Assembly (NCBI RefSeq): GCF_004118155.1
Contig: NZ_SAIQ01000001.1
Span: 186,001-250,000 of the forward strand
Direction: 5' to 3'
Source: Edaphocola flava
GTDB taxonomy: Bacteria > Bacteroidota > Bacteroidia > Chitinophagales > Chitinophagaceae
Length of the DNA stretch: 64,000 nt
The notes under the pieces were generated by a model. That model was not told where the DNA came from and made no database searches. It worked only from the letters and a program-made list of their open reading frames with translations. The translations under genes and the position numbers were made by a program. Shown piece by piece: positions 52,173 to 59,477 of this stretch. How positions within the stretch are numbered: the stretch's first letter is position 1; the number at the start of each line of letters is the position of its first letter.

Positions 52173-52727
52173 ATGAAAAATACTTATCTGGCCCGGCTCA
52201 AACAACAGAACAGGAGACTGTACCGTTTTGTTATTGCCTTTATAGTAGGCTCTGTATTGCTGATCCAGACAAGATATACATCGTTTATGTTCTTCGACCT
52301 GACACCGGTATATACCTGGGGTATGTTCTCTACCGAACTTAATCCTGCAGAGCATCAGAACTATACTTTTTATGTATTAAAGTACGATGGACAAACTTTT
52401 AACCTGCCTACTTATAATGATCATAAAAAAATATTCTTTACCTATACTATACTCCATTATGACCGGATAATGGGCAATGGTTATACCGATCCGGCCAACC
52501 AGAATTATGCGTCCCTGGCCCGCAAATTACACCTCCCGGACCACTATGCCGAACGCATGGGCAATACGCCTGATGCCGCACAGCAATACCCGGCCTGGCT
52601 GAAAAGATACATGTCGCAAAACCTGGGGCAACCGATCTCAACAATAGAGGTCACTAGATACTGGACCCGGTTTGACGAACAGGCACAACTTATTACCGAC
52701 AGCAGTAAAGTACTGATCCATGAATAA
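52173..52727 (+). CDS. Single-span membrane protein, partner of a polytopic protein
   Basis: A 184-residue protein with a basic N-terminus and one transmembrane helix (about 17-33, RFVIAFIVGSVLLIQTRY). The remaining ~145 residues are probably periplasmic, with short motifs FDLTPVYTWGMFSTELNPAE and RYMSQNLGQPISTIEVTRYW. The last codons overlap the next gene by eight bases, so the two proteins are made together. I recognise no family. The arrangement recalls accessory proteins of HTTM-type membrane enzymes, but this is speculation. Confidence 0.65.
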   Translation: MKNTYLARLKQQNRRLYRFVIAFIVGSVLLIQTRYTSFMFFDLTPVYTWGMFSTELNPAEHQNYTFYVLKYDGQTFNLPTYNDHKKIFFTYTILHYDRIMGNGYTDPANQNYASLARKLHLPDHYAERMGNTPDAAQQYPAWLKRYMSQNLGQPISTIEVTRYWTRFDEQAQLITDSSKVLIHE

Positions 52728-53586
52728 TACCAGCACTTCTCCTTTTGCCACCAACCGGGTCATCATTACCCGCCTGGTTATGATCCATTGCCTGTTCTGC
52801 CTGCTGCTCAGGGCCTATTCGCATACACTACCCATGCAACTGGCCCAGCCTGTGCTGACCCGTGCCAGTTATAATATTACCCATCTCCTGTATAATATCA
52901 GTGGTATAGGTCAATTGCTCACCCAGCATTATGCTACATCAGTATTTTTTACCGCTGCGCTATTTGCAGTGGTGATCCTGCTCTTCCTGTTTCCGCGAAA
53001 ATCCTGGCTGGCTATTGCGTTTGCCCTGCTGTTCCTGCTGCTGATTGTAACCACCAATGTATATGTAGATTTCAACCAGCACTACCTGTTCCTGTTATGG
53101 ATCGGTATACTTCCCTTCTGTGCCCGCCGGGACAGCACCTTCGGCTTATTATGGGAAGGTGCCCGCTATTATGCCTGCTGGGTATATGGCTCTACTTTCA
53201 TCCTGAAACTCATCAATGGGGCTATGTGGCAATGGGATTACGGGATCATGACGATGAAGGAACAGATTGCCGAATATGTGTTTCTCAATCCCGGTACCAA
53301 CCTTACGGCACTGTACACCTGGCTGATCCGCCATCCCGAGCTGGTCAATGTAGGACAGAAGCTGGTGTTCCTGGCAGAGGGCCTATTCCTGGTCGGCTTT
53401 TTCACCCGTAAATATGACCGCCTGCTGATCGCTTCCGGTCTGATTATCTTTATCACTACGTCTTTGTTTGCCAATGTATTCTTTATAGAACAACTGGGCA
53501 TTATGATTATGCTGCTGTTGCCTGCTGGTCAGTGGGTAAAATGGAAAAACCGGTTCCGCAAAGGGCAACCGGTTGTATCTTTCTAG
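52720..53586 (+). CDS. Polytopic membrane protein, HTTM/DoxX-like
   Basis: A 288-residue protein with about seven hydrophobic helices, including FFTAALFAVVILLFLF, IAFALLFLLLIVTTNVYVDF and IFITTSLFANVFFIE. Conserved-looking polar residues sit in helices (NQHYLFLLW, YGSTFILKLINGAMW), as in HTTM (vitamin-K-dependent-carboxylase-like) and DoxX-type proteins. The similarity is of pattern only. It overlaps the preceding one-span protein, which suggests a two-subunit membrane unit. Confidence 0.6.
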   Translation: MNNTSTSPFATNRVIITRLVMIHCLFCLLLRAYSHTLPMQLAQPVLTRASYNITHLLYNISGIGQLLTQHYATSVFFTAALFAVVILLFLFPRKSWLAIAFALLFLLLIVTTNVYVDFNQHYLFLLWIGILPFCARRDSTFGLLWEGARYYACWVYGSTFILKLINGAMWQWDYGIMTMKEQIAEYVFLNPGTNLTALYTWLIRHPELVNVGQKLVFLAEGLFLVGFFTRKYDRLLIASGLIIFITTSLFANVFFIEQLGIMIMLLLPAGQWVKWKNRFRKGQPVVSF

Positions 53587-53596
53587 TATTTCTTTA

Positions 53597-54400
53597 TTAT
53601 TTCTTCAGCGGACTATTCGGCTCTTTGGCGAAATGGTTGAATACCATTTTATCAAGGAAGCCTGGCAACAGTTTGCTCAGCAGTACTGTAAGCTTGCCCT
53701 GTGATGTCATAACAATAGTACGCTTGCGTTTCTCAATACCATCAAGGATAATACGGGCACAGGTTTCTGAGCTCATCAGTCTGCTTTCATCAAGCGGGGT
53801 TTCCTTTTGTGCCTTACCATCTGCAGCCAGTGCGGTATTGCGGATATTGGAAGAAGTAAAGCCAGGCGCTACCCACATGACATTTACATTTTTATACAGC
53901 AGTTCTGTACGCAGCGATTCCAGGAAGCCCTGCATCGCAAACTTGGAGGAAGAGTAACCTGTTCTGCCCGGCAAACCTCTGTAACCGGCAATAGAAGATA
54001 CGCCTACAATGGTCCCTCCGTTTTTAATAATGCTTGGCAAAGCCGCTTTGGTCGTACATACCGTTCCCCAGAAGTTTACATCCATCAGCTCGCGCAGTAC
54101 TTTTATATCCAGTTCCTCAAACAAAGCACGCATACTGTTGCCTGCATTATTGATGAGTACATCTACCCTGCCCCATTTGGCCATAACAGCATCTATAAAG
54201 GCAAAACAATCTTCTTCTTTAGACACATCAGCCTGTACGCATAAGATATTTTCGTGCTGCGGATAAGCTTGTTGTAATTTTTCCAGGCTTCTGGCGCATA
54301 CAGCCACCTGTGCTCCTCTGCTCAGGGCATCCATAGCCAGTGCTTTTCCGATCCCGGAAGAGGCCCCGGTAATGGCTACTACTTTATGATTCAGGTTCAT
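53597..54400 (-). CDS. Short-chain dehydrogenase/reductase
   Basis: A 267-residue classical SDR. Seen: TGASSGIG cofactor motif (11-18), NNAG (84-87), catalytic Ser135/136, Tyr149 and Lys153 (GYSSSK). The first residue after strand two is Arg-bearing (CARSLEKL), suggesting NADP(H). The C-terminal ~40 residues include a hydrophobic helix (LLSKLLPGFLDKMVF), as in SDR subgroups that act on lipids. The substrate is unknown. Confidence 0.9.
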   Translation of the reverse strand: MNLNHKVVAITGASSGIGKALAMDALSRGAQVAVCARSLEKLQQAYPQHENILCVQADVSKEEDCFAFIDAVMAKWGRVDVLINNAGNSMRALFEELDIKVLRELMDVNFWGTVCTTKAALPSIIKNGGTIVGVSSIAGYRGLPGRTGYSSSKFAMQGFLESLRTELLYKNVNVMWVAPGFTSSNIRNTALAADGKAQKETPLDESRLMSSETCARIILDGIEKRKRTIVMTSQGKLTVLLSKLLPGFLDKMVFNHFAKEPNSPLKK

Positions 54401-54418
54401 TGATTATGTTTGTGCGCC

Positions 54419-54488
54419 CAAAATTAATTGATTTGTGTGTATGCACACAGTAATTTTAAGAGAAACAGTATTGCACAATTTTTGTGCA
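54419..54488. promoter_or_regulatory. Divergent promoter region with palindromic sites
   Basis: On the minus strand TAATTTTG (54419-54426) is a -7 box for the SDR gene. Next to it lies a near-palindrome TGTGTGTATGCACACA (54434-54449). Further on is a perfect inverted repeat TGCACAA-TTT-TTGTGCA (54472-54488). Both have the shape of repressor or activator operators and share TGCACA. Confidence 0.5.
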
Positions 54489-54560
54489 TTTTATTCACCT
54501 CACTTATTATTATCTTTACAAGGTTCCGGCGGACAAATCTCCTAACCCATAATCCATTAC

Positions 54561-54773
54561 ATGAAAACGGTTTTCAGAATTATACTTATGACCCTGGTCT
54601 ATAGTATTGTGAGCACTTTAGTTAAAAAATTTCTCTGGCAGGATCCAGATGTAACCTCAATCAAATCACTGATGAAGACAGGAATAGCTGCGCTGGTCTT
54701 CTCCATTGTCTTCGTTTATCTCGGCAAAAGAGGTATCCGGAAGCAGCAGGTAGCCTCTATAAAGAACACATAA
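54561..54773 (+). CDS. Small two-span membrane protein
   Basis: A 70-residue protein with hydrophobic segments at about 5-23 (FRIILMTLVYSIVSTLVKKF) and 42-57 (AALVFSIVFVYLG). The tail is basic (KRGIRKQQ). It has TATCTTTA 50 bases upstream and its own terminator, so it is probably a real gene. I recognise no family. Confidence 0.65.
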   Translation: MKTVFRIILMTLVYSIVSTLVKKFLWQDPDVTSIKSLMKTGIAALVFSIVFVYLGKRGIRKQQVASIKNT

Positions 54774-54774
54774 T

Positions 54775-54806
54775 AAAAAAGTGCACCATAAGTGGTGCAC
54801 TTTTTT
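54775..54806. terminator. Bidirectional terminator
   Basis: Perfect 14-bp stem AAAAAAGTGCACCA / TGGTGCACTTTTTT with a TAAG loop, between the convergent small-protein and phoH genes. Confidence 0.9.
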
Positions 54807-54828
54807 ATTATGATTGCAATTATTTGCA

Positions 54829-55914
54829 TTAAGATGCTTGTCTCGGCTCTGTATGCTCCGGCTCTACTCCGGTTTGCGGCTCTGCCGGTGGTGTGCCATA
54901 CTGGGCACGTCGTTCTTCTTTGTACTTTTCTTTCAGTTTATCTTCTCTTTCAGTTTCATGATCATATGCTCTGATGATCTGTTTTACCAATCGGTGGCGC
55001 ACTACATCATCTCCTGTCAGTTCGATAAAGCTGATACCATCGATATTTTTCAGGATGCGATGGGCACGGGCCAGGCCTGATTTCTGGTTTTTAGGCAGAT
55101 CGACCTGCGACATATCCCCGGTAATGAGGGCTTTCGCAGCCGGTCCTATACGGGTCAGGAACATTTTCAGCTGCAGATCGGTTGTATTCTGTGCCTCATC
55201 GAGGATAATATAACAGTTATCAAGCGTACGACCACGCATATACGCCAGGGGTGCAATTTCTATAATGCGATTGGCCATATAATAGCTGAGCTTATCCGGC
55301 GGAATCATATCGTCCAGGGCATCGTATAAAGGACGCAGGTACGGATCAATTTTTTCCTTCAGATCTCCGGGCAGGAAACCCAGGCTCTCACCCGCTTCTA
55401 CAGCCGGGCGGGTCAATACTATTTTCTTCACTGATTTGTTTTTCAGCGCTCTTACAGCCAGCGCTACGGCGGTGTACGTTTTACCGGTACCGGCAGGCCC
55501 TACCGCGAAGATGATGTCGTTTTTCTCTGCAGTAGCTACGAGTAATTTCTGATTCTTCGTTTTTGCCTTAATGACTTTACCATTGTTTCCAAAAACAATG
55601 ATGTTGTTATCAGAATCGATGTCAAGAATACTGCTGACGGCATTATCGTCTACGCCTCCGTCGGCGTCGCCTAATATGGTAGAGAAATAATCTTCGGAAA
55701 GATGTCCGTTTTTCTCCAGGTACTGTACAATTAATCCAATTTTGTCTTTTGCTAAAGCAACTTCATCGGGATGGCCTACGACTTTGAGTTGTGAACCTCG
55801 GGATAATATTTTCAGTAAGGGAAATCGCTTCTTTATCAGGTCAAATTTGTTGTTATTAACACCAAAAAACTCAATGGGATTTACGGATTCTAAGTTGATG
55901 ATTTGTTCTGTCAA
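54829..55914 (-). CDS. phoH: PhoH-family ATPase
   Basis: A 361-residue protein of the PhoH-like type. The N-terminal ~110 residues form a KH-like RNA-binding part (LKVVGHPDEVALAKDKI). The P-loop GPAGTGKT lies at 139-146 and VLTRPAVEAGESLGFLPGD follows. Walker B is YIILDEAQNTT. The charged tail (about 320-361) is variable. Family members couple RNA binding or helicase activity to ATP; the cellular role is not settled. Confidence 0.93.
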   Translation of the reverse strand: MTEQIINLESVNPIEFFGVNNNKFDLIKKRFPLLKILSRGSQLKVVGHPDEVALAKDKIGLIVQYLEKNGHLSEDYFSTILGDADGGVDDNAVSSILDIDSDNNIIVFGNNGKVIKAKTKNQKLLVATAEKNDIIFAVGPAGTGKTYTAVALAVRALKNKSVKKIVLTRPAVEAGESLGFLPGDLKEKIDPYLRPLYDALDDMIPPDKLSYYMANRIIEIAPLAYMRGRTLDNCYIILDEAQNTTDLQLKMFLTRIGPAAKALITGDMSQVDLPKNQKSGLARAHRILKNIDGISFIELTGDDVVRHRLVKQIIRAYDHETEREDKLKEKYKEERRAQYGTPPAEPQTGVEPEHTEPRQAS

Positions 55915-55979
55915 AATCGGGGATGTTTAGTTGTACTAAAAATACGCTTTTTTTCGAACTATACCATTAAGGAAATAAT

Positions 55980-56022
55980 AAATTTAGAAGGGCATTCTCG
56001 TAGAGAATGCCCTTCTAAATTT
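55980..56022 (-). terminator. Long perfect terminator hairpin
   Basis: A 20-bp perfect stem with loop GTA. It lies 27 bases past the stop of the lipoprotein gene at 56049 and upstream of phoH, so it isolates the two. Confidence 0.85.
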
Positions 56023-56048
56023 ATATGCTTTTTTAGTATTTTTAAAAC

Positions 56049-56300
56049 TTAACTTTTATTGAGATTACAGTATTTAACGGTGTCTTTACTATCATTTTCA
56101 ATATAGTCTTTCTGCTTCTGACCTTCGATCAGTTCGCAATTAAATATGGCATCTGCTTTTGTTGAATTTTCAATGGCCGTATCTTTTGTACTATACTCAC
56201 CGTTATTTAAACTCACACAAGAGCAGGTATAATCTCTTTTACAAGACTGCAGCAGGAGAATTGATGCCACCGCCGTTACATACAATACTTTCTTTTTCAT
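56049..56300 (-). CDS. Small Cys-rich lipoprotein, family member 3
   Basis: An 83-residue protein with a lipoprotein signal (ASILLLQSC, lipidated Cys20). The mature part has DYTCSCVSLNNG (Cys-x-Cys), Cys in FNCELIEG and a final Cys in VKYCNLNK. It is the most diverged of the three family members in this window: the linker between the last two Cys is longer, and it has KRDYTC where the others have KKDYSC or SKSYEC. It is 52 bases downstream of member 2 on the same strand, so the two are probably cotranscribed. Confidence 0.75.
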   Translation of the reverse strand: MKKKVLYVTAVASILLLQSCKRDYTCSCVSLNNGEYSTKDTAIENSTKADAIFNCELIEGQKQKDYIENDSKDTVKYCNLNKS

Positions 56301-56352
56301 GGCTTAAAGTTACGGAAAAATGAATTCCCAATTTACAAGTTTGCGGTAAACA

Positions 56353-56589
56353 CTATTTCAGCGAGCAGGAAACATCGGAGAAGCTGGACTTCAGACCGAT
56401 CTCAATTGCATCGCAGGAAGCTTTGGCATCTACACGGGTATATCCTGCCAGAGTAGAGTTGTTGGTTTGTTTAGTACCGCTTCCATCGTCATATGAACAT
56501 TCACATTCATAGCTTTTAGAGCAAGATACCAGACCAATTGTAGTGCAGATTGCAACTGCAGCCAGAGCGGTAAAAATTACTTTTTTCAT
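56353..56589 (-). CDS. Small Cys-rich lipoprotein, family member 2
   Basis: A 78-residue protein. The start is at 56589, where a lipoprotein signal begins (MKKVIFTALAAVAICTTIG then LVSC, lipidated Cys23). The mature part has SYECECSYDDGSG, Cys in KASCDAIE and FSDVSCSLK at the end. It matches member 1 (41650-41874) along its length, including Cys spacing and the final FSDVSC motif. It sits 56 bases after the iron-sulfur oxidoreductase gene, with a short inverted repeat AGCCC / GGGCT between them. Confidence 0.78.
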   Translation of the reverse strand: MKKVIFTALAAVAICTTIGLVSCSKSYECECSYDDGSGTKQTNNSTLAGYTRVDAKASCDAIEIGLKSSFSDVSCSLK

Positions 56590-56644
56590 ATTGAATTTTG
56601 TTTTTAGGGTGAATGAATATAGAGCCCTAAGGGCTGTATTTGGG

Positions 56645-57421
56645 TTAAATGCTTTGTGCAATCATTTCGGCAATGTCCAGAACCTGTACACTATCTTCTT
56701 TTTCCTGGTTTTTCACCCCATCCATCAGCATGGTAGTACAGAAAGGACAGTTTGCGGCGATGATTGATGCACCGGTCGCTACCGCTTCTTGTGTACGTTC
56801 AAAATTCACGCGGGTTGTACCCTGTTCTTCTTCCTTAAACATCTGCGCTCCACCGGCACCACAGCAAAGGCCATTGGTACGGCAACGCTTCATTTCTACC
56901 AGCTCTACATCCATCGCTTCCAGTACGGCTCTCGGTGCTTCATAGATATTATTGGCACGCCCCAGGTAGCAGCTGTCATGATAGGTAATTTTTTTACCCT
57001 TAAAGGTTCCACCCTCTTTCATAACAATGCGGCCATCATTGATGAGCTGCTGCAGGAAAGTAGCGTGGTGAATCACTTCATACTCGCCACCCAGTGCAGG
57101 ATACTCATTTTTAAGCGTATTAAAACAGTGCGGGCAGGCAGTTACGATCTTTTTGATACCGTAGCCATTCAACACCTGTATATTATTATAAGCCATCATC
57201 TGGAACAGGAATTCGTTGCCGGATCTGCGGGCAGGATCTCCCGTACACCCTTCTTCCTGACCCAGGATTGCGAACTGTATACCTACTTTATTCAGAATCT
57301 GTACAAAGGCTTTGGTAATTCTTTGCGCGCGCTGATCGAAACTTCCTGCACATCCAACCCAAAACAATACTTCTGGTTCCGTTCCTTCAGCCATATATTC
57401 GGCCATTGTTTTTACCGTCAT
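56645..57421 (-). CDS. CCG-domain iron-sulfur oxidoreductase subunit
   Basis: A 258-residue protein with two cysteine-rich (CCG/DUF224-type) domains, as in HdrB, GlpC and LutA. The second is complete: HDSCYLGR, CCGAGGAQMF and NCPFCTTML. The first is reduced: GCAGSF, EEGCTGD and TACPHCFNTL, with a single Cys where CC is usual. Such domains hold a noncubane [4Fe-4S] cluster that handles thiols or disulfides. The membrane-bound ferredoxin-like protein at 57949-59271 is a probable partner. Together they resemble a split HdrD/GlpC-type quinone-linked oxidoreductase. Confidence 0.85.
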   Translation of the reverse strand: MTVKTMAEYMAEGTEPEVLFWVGCAGSFDQRAQRITKAFVQILNKVGIQFAILGQEEGCTGDPARRSGNEFLFQMMAYNNIQVLNGYGIKKIVTACPHCFNTLKNEYPALGGEYEVIHHATFLQQLINDGRIVMKEGGTFKGKKITYHDSCYLGRANNIYEAPRAVLEAMDVELVEMKRCRTNGLCCGAGGAQMFKEEEQGTTRVNFERTQEAVATGASIIAANCPFCTTMLMDGVKNQEKEDSVQVLDIAEMIAQSI

Positions 57422-57462
57422 GCTCTAGCGTAATTTTATGTAAAATTATTTCTTTTTATGTT

Positions 57463-57924
57463 CTATACCAGCTTACTCATGGCACCGGCTTGGCCCAAGT
57501 GCAGGAGATCGTGGTGTGTACAGCACTGCAGCACTGTATCTATATTATCCATATCAAAACCGAAAGTCATCGTCTGGAATGGTGTTATGGTTGCAAAACG
57601 ACCGGCAGCATAATCTGCACTAATCTCTTCCAGCGATACCACCAGGCGGTCTTTCAGGCGTGTAATTTCTTCGGCAGGTATATAGGCTTCCGGCCTGGTA
57701 CCATGACGGTATTTTTCCACTCCTTCGATTACTCTTTCAGGATCTACACCTGTTTTGTAATAACACAGTATTTCCGTACTGACTACAATATGTCCCAGGT
57801 GCCAGGCTATATTGTTTTTAAAGTGCTCCGGTATAGTATTCAGCTGATCTGTACTTAACTCCTCTACCCATTGTGCAAATTTTCTGCGGGCGCTGAGGGC
57901 AAAGGCAAACTGATCATTCATCAT
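57463..57924 (-). CDS. DinB-family metal-binding four-helix protein
   Basis: A 153-residue DinB-like protein. The three metal-ligand His are at 45 (WHLGH), 138 and 142 (CTHHDLLHLGQ). Family members use divalent metals; some act as thiol-S-transferases with bacillithiol or mycothiol. Others are of unknown role. It is placed between the two genes of an iron-sulfur oxidoreductase, 24 and 41 bases from them, so it is in the same transcript. Confidence 0.85.
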   Translation of the reverse strand: MMNDQFAFALSARRKFAQWVEELSTDQLNTIPEHFKNNIAWHLGHIVVSTEILCYYKTGVDPERVIEGVEKYRHGTRPEAYIPAEEITRLKDRLVVSLEEISADYAAGRFATITPFQTMTFGFDMDNIDTVLQCCTHHDLLHLGQAGAMSKLV

Positions 57925-57948
57925 AATATGTTGTATTGAGGCTGTGGA

Positions 57949-59271
57949 TTAGCTATGTGCCCAGGCATCACGATCGCTAGGGCTCATTTTCCACGGAGCC
58001 ATGTTATTTTCAATATTGTTAGACATCTGCATCCATTCCTGCGGCACATTACTTTCTTCCATATACAGGTTACGGCGCAGCTCCAGGATAATATTCAACG
58101 GATTAATACTTACCGGACAGGCTTCTACACAGGCATTACAGCTGGTACAGGCTCTTAATTCTTCAGTACTAATATAATCATGCAGCAGCGATTTGTTATC
58201 GTCTACAAATTCTTTATTGGCATCAATGTTCTTACCTACTTCTTCCAGACGGTCGCGGGTATCCATCATGATCTTGCGCGGAGACAGTTTCTTACCGGTA
58301 ATATTGGCCGGACAGCTGGCGGTACAACGGCCACATTCTGTACAGGCATAGGCATCCAGCAAGCTTTTCCAGCTCAGGTCCATCACATCCTTAGCACCGA
58401 ACTTAGGCATCGCTGCATCTGCAGGCACTTCTGTAGGTGCTTTATCCGGTTCCATAGCATATAATACTTCGTTCTGAATATCCTTCATATTGTGCATTTC
58501 TCCGGCAGGCTCCAGCGATGCATAGTATGCATTAGGGAAGGCCAGTACAATATGTAAGTGCTTAGAATAAGGCAGATAGTTCAGGAAGGCCAGGATACCG
58601 ATAATGTGGATCCACCAGGCACCACGCTCTACAGCCAGCAGGCTGCTTTCGCTCAGGCCGGAAAATAATGGCGCAATATATTGAGAGATCAGGAATGGTC
58701 CGGTTTGCGCATAATGTTCTGCATGCAGCTGCTGCAGGTTATAGTCACAGGCATTCATGATCAGCAGTAAAGACATCAGTACGATCTCTGTAACCAGGAT
58801 CAGGTTTGCATCTGTTTTAGGCCATCCTCCGCTCAGTTCACCGGTAGTCAGGCGTTTCAGCTTCAGTACGTTTCTTCTGATCAGGAAGATCACACAGGAT
58901 ACCAGTACTGTCAGTGCCAGTATCTCGAACATACCTAAAAGCACAGGATATACTACACCCAGGAACGGGGAGAATAAACGGTGGGTACCTAATATACCAT
59001 CCAGCACGATCTCCAGCATTTCTGCATTGATAATGATGAACCCTGCATATACAAAGAAGTGCAGGATAGCCGGTGTCATGCGTTTAAACATTTTCTTCTG
59101 TCCGAAGGCCAGCAGCAAGACATTTTTCCAGCGCAGGCCAGTATCACCTCCGAAAACTTCCTCTTTACCGAGGTTGATATTCCGGCGGATGGACATGATC
59201 TTTTTATAGAAGACAAACGATGCAAAACCCAGAACGAGAATAAAAAGGACTTGTTGTATAATATGTAACAT
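57949..59271 (-). CDS. Membrane-bound [4Fe-4S] oxidoreductase subunit
   Basis: A 440-residue protein. The N-terminal ~270 residues have about six transmembrane helices (for example VLFILVLGFASFVFYKKI and VYPVLLGMFEILALTVLVSCVIFLI), resembling a cytochrome-b-type or NarI-like membrane domain. The C-terminal part has two clusters, CTECGRCTASCP and CTSCNACVEACP. This order is known in quinone-reactive oxidoreductases related to HdrE/GlpC. With the CCG-domain protein it would form a complete redox unit; DinB lies between them. It begins a leftward operon. Confidence 0.85.
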   Translation of the reverse strand: MLHIIQQVLFILVLGFASFVFYKKIMSIRRNINLGKEEVFGGDTGLRWKNVLLLAFGQKKMFKRMTPAILHFFVYAGFIIINAEMLEIVLDGILGTHRLFSPFLGVVYPVLLGMFEILALTVLVSCVIFLIRRNVLKLKRLTTGELSGGWPKTDANLILVTEIVLMSLLLIMNACDYNLQQLHAEHYAQTGPFLISQYIAPLFSGLSESSLLAVERGAWWIHIIGILAFLNYLPYSKHLHIVLAFPNAYYASLEPAGEMHNMKDIQNEVLYAMEPDKAPTEVPADAAMPKFGAKDVMDLSWKSLLDAYACTECGRCTASCPANITGKKLSPRKIMMDTRDRLEEVGKNIDANKEFVDDNKSLLHDYISTEELRACTSCNACVEACPVSINPLNIILELRRNLYMEESNVPQEWMQMSNNIENNMAPWKMSPSDRDAWAHS

Positions 59272-59424
59272 ACGTGGTATTGAATATATTATTTACAGCG
59301 TGCAAGGTACTGATTTCCGGTTGGTAACCGCATTGCAGGACACACCCTGCGAAAATACATCAGTTTTCGTAACTACAAAAGCCTTTGTCATGTTTCTGTA
59401 AAAGATTTTACACAGAACAATAAT

Positions 59425-59454
59425 TTTGTAGTTTGGAATTTCCGTATACCTTTG
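59425..59454 (+). promoter_or_regulatory. Promoter of kup
   Basis: TTTG (59425-59428), an 18-base spacer and TACCTTTG (59447-59454). The GTG start follows at 59478. Confidence 0.65.
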
Positions 59455-59477
59455 TCGTCTAAAATCTCTTTTAAGCC

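Noticed and set aside
55980-56022. 20-bp inverted repeat as an insertion-element end
   Set aside because: Single occurrence, tiny loop and position past a stop codon fit a terminator.
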